NCBI GenBank assembly: GCA_963693305.1
Contig: OY855915.1
Span: 12,409,840-12,473,839, forward strand
Reading direction: 5' to 3'
Length of the DNA stretch: 64,000 nucleotides
Source of the DNA: Meandrina meandrites
Lineage: Eukaryota; Cnidaria; Anthozoa; Scleractinia; Meandrinidae
Below, piece after piece: positions 26,101 to 38,100 of this stretch; within the stretch, counting starts at the first letter, position 1, and every line of letters starts with the position of its first letter. A model generated the notes under the pieces. That model made no database searches. It was not told the DNA's origin and saw only the letters and a program-made list of their open reading frames with translations. The position numbers were made by a program, and so were the translations under genes.

Positions 26101-29100
26101 TGTATCTCTTTAGGACTGAACTCAAGCATGCTGACCAGCACGCCATGTTTGCAATGTGGGTTCAATTAATGACAGCAGAATTAATATAAAGAAATGTGTG
26201 AGACAAAAAAGGCTCAAGTTGTGGTCAACGAACACTGCAAGGAGGATGCGTTTTGAATAGATCAGAGCCATCAAACTTTCGAAAACAAAAAAATAAACGG
26301 CTTATATGACTGTTTTTATGGAAACGGCCCATATGGCAAAATCCTGACCAGGAAAGAACTGCAATGCTCAGATTTACCTCAAGACTGCCCAATGCCATAT
26401 AATAATGATCAAGGGTATTCCATTGTGGGAGCGCGGTGGCCTAATGGTTAGTGCGCTGGACTCCGGATCGAACGGTCCGGGTCCGAGCCCTGGCCGGGGC
26501 ACTGAGTTGTGTTCTTGGGCAAGATACTTTACTCTCATAGTGCCTCTCTCCACCCAGATGTATAAATGGGTACCGGCGAATTTACTGCTGGGGGTAACCC
26601 TGCGATGGACTAGCATCCCATCCAGGGGGGAGTAGAAATACTCCTAGTCGCTTCATGTTACAGAAACCAGAATAAGCTCCGGCCTGATGGGCCCCTAGGC
26701 TCGTATGCAGACTTTACCATTCCATGGATAACCTGTGGACTGGTCTGTGGAGTAGTCTATTGGGGAGTACCCCCAAGTCACAAGATTCATTTTCCATCTT
26801 AGAGCTATACAAAACTACTTATTACATTACTGAATGTTATAAGTTGCAACACTGTACCTTGATACATTTGAAAACTCTTTAAAAACACCAAATGCCACTC
26901 CATTACTGAAGCATTCCGAGTACCTACAGTATCATCAAAGATAAAGTTCAAAGCACAAGTTATAACAACTCATAAATAATTATTACTTGAAATATAGCTA
27001 GTACATTATAAATGAAAAATGGGTTACAACTGACTAGTTTATTTCTTATCTTTATGTTCTTTTAGGACTCAGCACATTTGTATAATGTTACTATGTCCAC
27101 TCCATTTTTATTTGGAATTCTTTAAGCATTGCAATAATTATTATTGCACGTTTAAGGCAAGTCGTCTCCTCAGTTATTTATTTTTCACATGACTTATTAA
27201 CAAAATATCTTAATACAAGTAGGTTTTATTAATTTTATATATTCATTAATCAAAAAGAAACAAATCTAAGCTGCTGGAGCAAATTAACCAAGGCTGTAAC
27301 TTATTGAGCTGAAACAGAAAGACAAAGTTACCTGTGACATATATCCAATGAGCTATGCAGAGACTCATGGCAAGCAAGGCTGGCCATAAACTAATATATC
27401 CTACACAGAGTTTATTCTCTCCCTATAAATTTACTTATGTCATGTACAGGTACACTTGTACAATGCTATTTATTGCAAATTAGCCAGTAGTATCATGCAG
27501 TAACATACCTTTCAAAAGCTTGCAAAAATTCATCTGACCAGCACAGTTCAAATAATTCATGGAAGCTCTTCATTGATACCACAAGTTGGGTAATGGCTGT
27601 CAGACTTGTGGAGACACACTTCATGATACCATAAAAAGACTGTATTACAGGAGCTAAGACCTGTCCCATCTCCTGTAGCGCTAGGCATGACCATACTTCT
27701 ATATATAACAATCAATAAGAACATAGCTAGGTTACATCAATTTTGTTAAACAATTCTTGGCTGCATTTGCTCAACCCAGTAAATATTTAAGAACTAGATT
27801 TTTTTTAATCTTACCATGCATTACCATAAAATATCATAATTTTACCTGATTGTAACAATGGTGTGAGAACAGCCTGCCAAATGAGAGCCAGCTGATAGTA
27901 AAATAATCTCTCTTTACTAGCAAGTTCACTCATAATCTCAAACTTGCCACTCTTATCACTGCAAAAGATGTTAACAATAATATTATATAGCAACTCAGCC
28001 TGCACCTTTGTATCTTAAGCAATCTTCAGGGCTCGACACTAACACTTTCCTGCTTTCCACTGGAAAGTAAATTTACCTCTTGGAAAGTAAAAAAAAAAGA
28101 AAATGAACCAAAATACTTACCCGATCTGGAAAGTAAATGTTGGGATATGCTGGAAGGCAAATCTTACACTTAAAAGGCTTAAGTAAAATAAAGTGTGAAC
28201 AAAAATTAGTACCGGTAAAATGATAAGATAACCATCTGAAAATGGTTTTCTGTCTTAAACAAAACAAATTTACACCATTCTCACATTCTCCCCATATTGG
28301 AGGATCAAGAGAGTGCCCGTGGAGTTCTGAATATGATACAATGTGTAATGCCACAATCAAGTCCACCATTTTGGAGAGTAAAATTTTGAGTTGGAAAGAA
28401 AAATTTGAAATCTACTTTCCAAAGTGGAAAGTTGTGTAAAAAGTTAGTGTCGAGCCCTGAATCTTGTTAGTGCACTGCATCCATCTCCAAAGAAGTAAAC
28501 ATAACTGGATGCCTCCAGTAAGTGTGGTATAAAAAGCAATATTTAAAGCCACCCAACAGCCCTATGATGCCATTACAGTGTACAGTAGTTAGTCATCTTA
28601 AAATCTCTGTCAGTGAAGCATTACTGACTCACTATATCCTACATATATTGCCCAATATTTTTCCAACCTCCCAAAGGCAGACAGCTATACCTCCTGTAAG
28701 CTGACACTTACAAAAAGTTCCCAGGGTGTATGCTTACGAAATGTCTGTTTGCAATTATGAGGTGGAGGGCAGCAGCAGTTTATATAAACTATTATTGGAT
28801 GAGGTTTTTGTGATATTCAGAATAATAATAATAAATAATAAATAATTAACTTATATTGCACAATTATCAATTTAAAAAGTTTCAATTGCACATTATAATT
28901 ACAAATTTAAAATTTAAATTAACAAGCTAAAAAAGTTAGGCATAAAATGTATATATATAATTAAACTATACAATTAAAATACATACAATTAAAAAGCTTT
29001 GAAAATAAAAAGGTCTTGATGGCTTTCTTGAAGCTTTGCACTGATGAAGGTCGAGGTAAGTGCCGATAACACTGATAACACTTTTTATTCCGGACGGTTA

Positions 29101-32100
29101 TCACAAAAACTCAATCTAATAATTATTTTATTATGCACTGTTTTAAAGAAAATAACAACAAACATACTGTTGAAGAAACAAATTTTACTTTGCTGTTTGC
29201 AAGATGCCACCAATAACCCGTGAATTAGGCATAGCTCTTGCATTGTGTGTGCAACCTACAGATTAGGTTGTGCTGATTCCCAGAATTAACTGTAGGCCCA
29301 ATCTTAGCCAATAAGAAAGCAGATCATGACTTCAATGTATAAAAACCGCACTTACATGACTGAATGGATTGATTGATTGATTGATTGTTACTACCACTCT
29401 TTATCACAGTGACAGTATAAGTAAGAGTATAGCCTGTTATGAACATACTTAATCTTATTAAGTGCTTATAATTCAAATACTAGTTCGGTGGCCTTCCTTT
29501 TTATAATCAAATTGTGATTACTATTTTACTGTAAAAATAATGACCACTTTTGGCAATATTTAAAAAAACAACTTGCAACAGTTTCAGAGCCACCTTAAAT
29601 TTTGGAAAAATTAATTTAAGTCAACTTTGAACCCCTACATACATGTAGAATGATACCCAAAGCAGTGATTGCATAAAATTGAGCTCAAAACAAGAAATTT
29701 GAGTGAAAAACTCAGAGAAAAATAACATTTCCCTCTTCTATCCGTGGCTACTCTGTGGTAAGGACTTCTCATCTCACACTTCCAGGGTTAACCAAACAAA
29801 TTATTACAAGTGATTATAGCAGAATGCATCTAGATTTCCTTACTATGTGAATTTATATTCTTACCTGCCAGCTAGACAAGCACAGTGTTCTGTGTTAGCA
29901 GTTACATTCCGTAGCTGCCCAACCTATCACAAAATAATATGTTGCCAATTATTCACTGGATAATAATTATAAATAATTACAACATTTTAAAAACTGTATA
30001 AAAATCATACAAGCCTATACCTTCACATACCTATCAACCTTAAAAATTAAGATACTGTATGTGGGGACCACCATTGCAATGTTTTCTTTAAATAAATATG
30101 ATTGTTCTTCAGAATTTTAGATGACAAAAAGACAAGTAACGTCACTACCTAAATTCAGATCTGACAAACTCATGACGTTCTTCTTAATTGTTACAGGTTA
30201 ATACAAACCGTTCTAAACATGGTGAGTCTGACAATTTCCACTCTGCTGTGCTGTAGTGATCGTTCTTTTGTGTCGTCAAAGGAGTGTGATGGAGATAAAA
30301 CCCTTTTATCTGTTGCCTTGACTGGTGTTGCTGTTGTGCCATCATCACTGGCTAAAGATGGCAATGATCTGCTCTCTCTAATGCTGTTCATAGTTGCAGC
30401 CACACTTGGCATTGCACTGAAACAAGGAAAAAATACCACTTTATTGAACACAAGGAGACAATGGTCTGATCTAGATGGGGCATGGAACAAAAGAAAAGAA
30501 AATGGATGGCTATTACTATCTTTTTTCTTATTTGGACAAAATAAATACAGTAGGAACTATCCACATTCTATAGCTACTTATATTAGTCAATGTGTAATTG
30601 GGGTAGGTTCTTAAGGTATCAGTATACCCCAAATGACCATCTGTTGCAAGTTGGAGCTGCTTTACTGCTCCACGTTTATCGAAAACCCCAGCAAAGTTTT
30701 TACTTTCTGAAAGCCTAAGAATTGAAGATTACAAAGACGTGTTTGTTTGTAGTTGAAAAATTAATGTTAAATGAATAGACCGCTCAACTTCCAAAAGTAC
30801 CAAGGTTCACAAATCGAGTTCGTTTCCGGTCAGATTTGAATTGGAAAAAGTGATCAACATCGCTATGTGTTCTTCACACCTTCCTCTAAAAAACTGTGTC
30901 AGGGAATATTGATTACTTGTCTGGTTTGTTTTTAACACGCAGTTGAACTGTGGGAGTTTAAAAAACAACCATTTCCTTTGCTAAAATAGCTATAACTCTT
31001 GAAAGAGGAAAAATAAAAATTCCCGACACAGTTTTGTTGCCCAATTATCGGGCAACATTCTTGCCAAATTTCAGCAAAAATAGTCATATGCTGCCTGTTA
31101 TAGGATCGATGTTCTCTTTTTCTTTTCCTATTCCCCGTTATTACGGCTCTGTTTTCTAGCTTCTAGTCATTAGTCGCTTGTTACGTTATTACGTTATTAC
31201 GGCTGTGTTTTCTTGCTACTAGTCATTAGTCGCTTGTTACGTTATTACGGTTGTGTTTTCTTGCTACTAGTCATTAGTCGCTTGTTACGTTATTACGTTA
31301 TTACGGCTGTGTTTTCTTGCTTCTAGTCAATAGTCGCTTGTTACGTTATTACGGCTGTGTTTTCTTGCTGCTAGTCATTGGTCGCTTGTTACGTTATTAC
31401 GTTATTACGGCTGTGTTTTCTTGCTTCTAGTCAATAGTCGCTTGTTACGTTATTACGTTATTACGGCTGTGTTTTCTTGCTTCTAGTCAATAGTCGCTTG
31501 TTACGTTATTACGTTATTACGGTTGTGTTTTCTTGCTACTAGTCATTAGTCGCTTGTTACGTTATTACGGTTGTGTTTTCTTGCTACTAGTCATTAGTCG
31601 CTTGTTACGTTATTACGTTATTACGGCTGTGTTTTCTTGCTACTAGTCATTAGTCGCTTGTTACGTTATTACGGTTGTGTTTTCTTGCTTCTAGTCAATA
31701 GTCACTTGTTACGTTATTACGGCTGTGTTCTCTTGCTTGTAGTCAATAGTCTCTTGTTACGTTATTACGGCTGTGTTCTCTTGCTTCTAGTCAATAGTCG
31801 CTTGTTACGTTATTACGTTATTACGGCTGTGTTCTCTTGCTTCTAGTCAATAGTGGCTTGTTACGTTATTACGTTATTATGGCTGTGTTCTCTTGCTTCT
31901 AGTCAATAGTCGCTTGTTACCTTATTATGGCTGTGTTTTCTTGCTTCTAGTCAATAGTCGCTTGTTACGTTGTTACGTTATTACGGCTGTGTTTTCTGGC
32001 TTCTGGCATTAGTCGCTAATTACTTCATTACGGCTTTGTTTTCTCGTCTCTAGCCAATAGGCGCTTGTTACGTTATTAGGTTATCACATCTTTACGGCTG

Positions 32101-35100
32101 TGTTTGCATCTCTAAATATTACGGTTCTCTTCTTTAGATCCCTACTACATTATGTAATCGGGAACTTAGAAAAACAAGATGCGTTTCACCATGTAATGAG
32201 CCATTTAGTCTGAAACCAGTTAAAATACTTTGGTTTTCAATTTTTTTCAAATTACAAAAACAGTTACGTAAGTTCAAGGGTAATAACGAAAAAAAAACTA
32301 GAAGTATTTCCTATTTCTGGCTTGGTATAAAAAGTTGAAAACTCCTTGAAAAGGAACTTAAAATGTGCGCCACACTCTTCCAAATTTTGATTTTCAGATA
32401 TGACCAGAAATATACTTTGGGGCGTTCTTCCGGTGTATTTATACATTAATTATACGAGACGTGCAAAATTGATTACGTGTTGATCGATGAAGTGAAGGCT
32501 CATTTTACTTTCACAAAGAGAACTGGTATCATTTACAAAGCGGTCACAATCCATCACAAGTAAACAGTTCTAGGGAGCTCAATAAAAGCAATCATGGTTG
32601 CAAGCAACGTAAAGAAAACGTCAAACGAGGAAGTAATCCTGATCTCAGTGAGGATATTTCCACTCATGCAAGCAGAGAAATGAACAAGGAAACAATGCTT
32701 TTAGAAATGAGAGCATCTGGGTATATATTTGTCAAAACAATGGCGCGTCTGTCGATCTTTAGGCGATACTTTTACATCTGTAATAACACTTTCATTAGAG
32801 CAAAAAACTTGCACATGAAACAAAGTATTGATGTATCTTGTAGTGCCAGCAGCTTTCCCTTTGTCATCAGTGGCTATCACTTCGTCTAAATCTTTGTCAA
32901 ATTCTTTCAATTTAAGATAACTTATATGCTCTAAAGTTAACACATCTTAAAGGTGCTTATTTAATTTAAGATATTTAAGAGTATTTTCGTCTCAACCTAA
33001 AGATATTTGGTATCTATAAGTGACATTTAATCTTTTCTTAAAGATGAGTAAATTCATCATTTCGTCCTGTTTCTTCACAAGTATGAATAAAAAGTTAAGC
33101 GAGGTTTTATGTTCAATGCGTGGTTTCGCGTCTTCACAAGTATGAATAAAATAGGTTTCTATTTAAACTACCACGCATGAAAAAATTAATACTAACTTTC
33201 AAATCTCTATATAAAGCTAAAGCGTCAGGAAGAGTCGAAGCTGACGGAAGAATGGCATTGTTCTTTAACAACATAAACAATTGTTCTGGGCTTGAAGCAA
33301 ATTCCTTATAAAAGACCACTCCACGGTTTTCCCTTGAAAAATAAAAGTGATGAAACTTCTTAATGTTTGGTAGTTTCTTGAAGTATTGTCCGAGGAATGT
33401 GCTCCAATCATACACTGGGACAATTACTCTTCTGTCGTGCATTCCAACAAGTTGGGCCTTGTTCACCCCAGCGGTGCCGGAGGTCTCTACCAGTCGCGCA
33501 AATTTGTAGAGCGATGAGACATAGGTGACTTTGTACACTTTCTTGATTAAACCGAAACAACGGTCCGGAGCAAACTTTGTGTGACCGGCGATAAGGAACG
33601 AGTACATGTAAGTGATAGAAGAATGCAGTTCCATGATGGTTCTCCATGCCAAGTACCAGAGAAAATAACTGTTCTTGTTTTGACCGGTACAGTTATCAGC
33701 GTTTAGCTGCGCGTCAGTCTCACCCAATCCATGATGTTCAAAGTAGTGAACTTATGGTTGCGTTTTCCTCCTTTGCCAGCAGAAGAGGCCTCATCTATCA
33801 GGAAATTTTCTTGCCTTGGTAGGCCCTCGCACATCACACCGAATATTCCACACTTACGAGGGGTCTTGAAATAGATTGGCCCAGGTTGAAGAGGATTGCT
33901 AGGGTAGTGAACTTGCTGTGCGTAATCGAAGGAATAATGAACAGTGGCATTTAGTGAGCAGGCAGTACGGTTTTCACGGTTAAGTAACGTTTCAGTTCCA
34001 ATCGTTTCGAGGGCGTTCTCAGAGTTGGCGCATGAGTTCTTGTAGTGCTCTCTTTCAGACTTAGCACAGTCCAGATGGTCCTGATGAGCCTTTAAACATT
34101 CTGATTTTTCTCTGTCCGAGAGGTTTCCAGCCCTTTGCAGTTTGTTTGTACCGGGTATTCTGTTGGCAGGTCCAGCAGAAATCAGTCATTGTTTTTGATA
34201 CGACCACATTGGGATGAAACTGTTCCCAAAGCTGAAGGAATTTTCGGTAGCTGACCGCTTGCAAACTTGAAGCCTCGCATGCTTCTTTGTAGTCTCACCA
34301 AACTCTGATCTTTGATTCTGATGAAGAAAGAACTTTCACCTCATCGCTTTCAAAGCCCGGTATTCTTCCTGAGAGTGAAATGGCATTTTCCTCGACGTAG
34401 TTCTCATAAGGAATGTTTTCACTCCTTCGATCGTGACCTAGGAAAGCGTGTTTTCTGGTAGTCGCTTGGTGTTGCCATGAATTCTTACACAGATGCCGTG
34501 CGTCTGGTAATGTTCTCTTAAACGTTGAAATCGTGAGTCACTTAAACCGTACAGGTGTAAGAACATTCCCCTACAGATGGGAACAGACTGTTTAACGGAT
34601 ACTAATTTTTTCTAATGGCTTTGCTTCCTGTTCTAACGGATACGGAATTTTCTTTAACGGCTACACTGTCCGTTCTAACGGTCTCGAGCTAACGGCTAAC
34701 GGATACATAATCTCTGCTAACGGTTACACTTTCCGTTTTAATGGCCTCGAGCTAACGGCTAACAGATACATAACTTTTGCTAACGGTTACACTTTCCGTT
34801 CTAACGGCCTGATGTTAACGTTTTACGTTTAGGCTAATGCCTCTAACACTTTTGAGGAAGCGTTCTAATGGATGACTAACGGATGCCTAACGGCTTTGCC
34901 CATTTAACGGATAAGCGTTAATGTACGTTTTCCCGTTCACGGTCACATTTCTCGTTTTGGTACGTTCTTCGCACTCAAAAGGGATAAGAACTTTTCCTGT
35001 TTTTCTTTGACATGACCGAGTAAATTCTGTGAGGGAAGAAAATATAGGAAGAGTAGAAAAAAATAGAAAAGTTGAAAAGCCAACGGAGAAAATATTTCGC

Positions 35101-38100
35101 ACAGCTTTCCAGTTACAGCTTAGTGTTCCAGTTCATTAACCATAGCAAGCACCTGTTGTTTTGTTGTAGATCATAACTGTAATTAGCGTTGAAGTGTAAC
35201 TGTAACCTGCACTAGCCTTTTGTTTAACTGTTATCTACCTGCACTGTTCTGAAAGTGATTAATCTTGTAAAAGCGAAATTCCCTTTTAGCCAATAGTTCT
35301 TCAGGAAATGTATTAGATAATGCTTAAGTTAGACGATCTTATGACATTACCTAATGCGTAAGCATCGAAGTTTCGGCTTAAATGGAGTTGTACTGCAAAG
35401 TATTATTTGGCTACAGATTAAAGTCTACGTTGGACCCAAGTTCTGTCCACTGTTCTAGTCGTCTCCAAAGATTTTGTTTGCTGTAACAGATCCCGAACTT
35501 CCCTCAGCCAGCGTGTGTTCCCCGAGTTAAGTACTGCTTCAGAGATTACAGAGAATTTGTCAAGAGAGCAAAAAAATTTGTTATCACAGTGGTGGAGAAG
35601 CGTGGTAGTTACAGCGACATAATCAGGAGACGTTTGGAGCAGTGACAGAAGACTGTAGCCCCTTGAAACAACGTTTAGACGCCCAAGTGAGTAAAGAAAC
35701 ATGTCTTTGGTGAATTTGTAAAGAGGCTCCCTGAAATGGTTAAAGAAACGTTTACACACAAGACCCGAGTGCCAAAGGTAGACGGTGGAAAAGAGGACAA
35801 TTTCATCCGGCAGGTTGCTGAGAACAATATAACCAGAAGAGAATTGAGGAAAAGAAACAACCAAAGTGAAGGAGAAGATCTCGGAGAAAACGCCTTCGCT
35901 ACAGGTGAACTGCGAATACCAGTTATCGTTTTATCAAAGAGCACAGACTTCTCTTCGCCTGGAAGAGTTCTCTGAGTGAATTATCGAACGGGCAATGTTT
36001 CAAAATAATGGATTTGTGTCATTCATAGTTAACTTACCGGACTCGTCTTTAAAGGAAAAAAGAAAAAGAAGAAAAACAATCAGAAAGAGAAGGACATCGA
36101 GAAGAGCTGGATTACATCAGTTTATTGAAAAATTGTTGAACGATATAAACTTAAACCAAGAAGAGGATGGGGTGAGAGATCATTCTCTATTGTGCAAAAC
36201 GAGTTTAACTGTATTAGTGATACCGAACGTGCATGCAGTTTGTCTTTGTCAACAACAAGAAGAGATTTTAGTTTAAAATTTTACCTCAGTGAATTTAAAT
36301 GGCATTCTAATTTCTGTAGTATTAATGTTTCAAGTGGTTTTAGTCCAGCTTGATGAAGGGCGAAGAAAGCCCCTGCTGCAAATTAAAGGATCGTCGAGAG
36401 ATTCCGGTCCGCACCCAGATATATAGTTTTAGGACTGTAGAGAGATTCCAGTCCATTGCCCGTGTTTTGTTAAAGGATCGTTGAGAGATTCCGGTCCGTA
36501 GCCCATGTTTCAGATAGCGCGGAAGAGTTCCGTCGTAACGTGATCCCGTTACAGCAGTTTGGAGGCCAAGAGTCCAATGTTCACAGGATCGCAGAGTGTC
36601 CAAAAGTTTTATGCTGAGAAAATAGAATGTCATTTTTAGGTTACTTTTAGATTTTAATCGCGACAAGTTAGTTTGAAAAGAGACATAATATGCCTAAGGC
36701 TTCTTTATTAGTTGCTTTCATGTATAATTCAGGTACTAGACATTTTGTCGTTCTTAGTTTTTCATTTTAATTGCTTGACTCAGGAGAGTTTCAAGCTAAG
36801 GTCGGAGGAATGTGAGGGAAGAAAATATAGGAAGAGTAGAAAAAAATAGAAAAGTTGAAAAGCCAACGGAGAAAATATTTCGTACAGCTTTCCAGTTACA
36901 GCTTAGTGTTCCAGTTCATTAACCATAGCAAGCACCTGTTGTTTTGTTGTAGATCATAACTGTAATTAGCGTTGAAGTGTAACTGTAACCTGCACTAGCC
37001 TTTTGTTTAACTGTTATCTACCTGCACTGTTCTGAAAGTGATTAATCTTGTAAAAGCGAAATTCCCTTTTAGCCAATAGTTCTTCAGGAAATGTATTAGA
37101 TAATGCTTAAGTTAGACGATCTTATGACATTACCTAATGCGTAAGCATCGAAGTTTCGGCTTAAATGGAGTTGTACTGCAAAGTATTATTTGGCTACAGA
37201 TTAAAGTCTACGTTGGACCCAAGTTCTGTCCACTGTTCTAGTCGTCTCCAAAGATTTTGTTTGCTGTAACAGATCCCGAACTTCCCTCAGCCAGCGTGTG
37301 TTCCCCGAGTTAAGTACTGCTTCAGAGATTACAGAGAATTTGTCAAGAGAGCAAAAAAATTTGTTATCACAATTCTTAACACTCAAAGCAACTAGACGCT
37401 CGCATTAATCCCATTGCAAAACACAGCACATCGCGTTCCAGCACGTAACTTTCAATGCGAGTTTAAGTCATTTTGACAACCTGTTGACAGCTATCAATTA
37501 GATAATTAACGCAAAGATTTGTTTTTCCTTCATAACTTCGTTTAGAATCAATCTTTTTCCGCAATGTTTTTTGGAAATGAAAGGTGACAATGAGATCTAT
37601 AAAAAATACCGAAACATGTTTTTCTTCAAAATGACGAATTTTGGAGTATAGTGATACTTTAAGTTAACAGTTGGACTAATGCTGGGTTCAAATTAAACAG
37701 CAGGTCCACATACAAGACCAGGTTCAAAATAATTTAACCTGAATTTAAATTTGACCTGTAACATATTATACAACTGATTCCCATAAGTCATCCTGCAATC
37801 TAATTTAATGATGTAAAAAATAGAATTCAAAGGTGGAATAATTTTCCCTTATTAAGAGGCATGCAAGAGGCAAGCAAGCTATTGTTTCTAGCACCAGCCC
37901 ACAATCAGACAAATTGACACATCCAAGAGAAAACAACACTTTACATTTGGACAGCAGGTGGGGCTGGTAATTAATTGCAACAAGCTCAGTCAAAGTTATG
38001 TCAGTTGGTGACACAGTGGCAGAACCTGTGAGGGTCGAGGGACACAGCCTTAAGACTTTGCAGACACCTTTACCTATCTAGGAAGCACTAATCTGCTATG

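Larger units (their letters stand above)
35028..37371. mobile_element. Young non-autonomous LTR retrotransposon
   Basis: Two direct 561-bp repeats flank about 1.2 kb of internal DNA. Both begin TGTGAGGGAAG and end TTATCACA. ATTC lies outside both ends (35024-35027 and 37372-37375), consistent with a 4- or 5-bp target duplication. I see only one clear difference between the repeats (C/T near position 72), so insertion is recent. No reverse transcriptase, integrase or protease is present in the interior, so it must be mobilised in trans. It lies in ALS2 intron 4. Confidence 0.9.

Noticed and set aside
30219..30614. Plus-strand 131-codon frame as a gene
   Set aside because: It overlaps the well-supported ALS2 exon 5 on the other strand and has no recognised domain.
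31637..31846. Repetitive leucine/tyrosine-rich frame (LLRYYGCVLLLVNS)
   Set aside because: It is only the translation of the minisatellite unit and has no coding support.
31136..32105. CRISPR-like array
   Set aside because: Units are contiguous and homogeneous with no unique spacers, and the genome is eukaryotic.
35418..35944. Minus-strand frames in the left LTR region as host exons
   Set aside because: The first frame is repeated exactly in the right LTR and spans the LTR border; it reflects repeat sequence, not a conserved protein.
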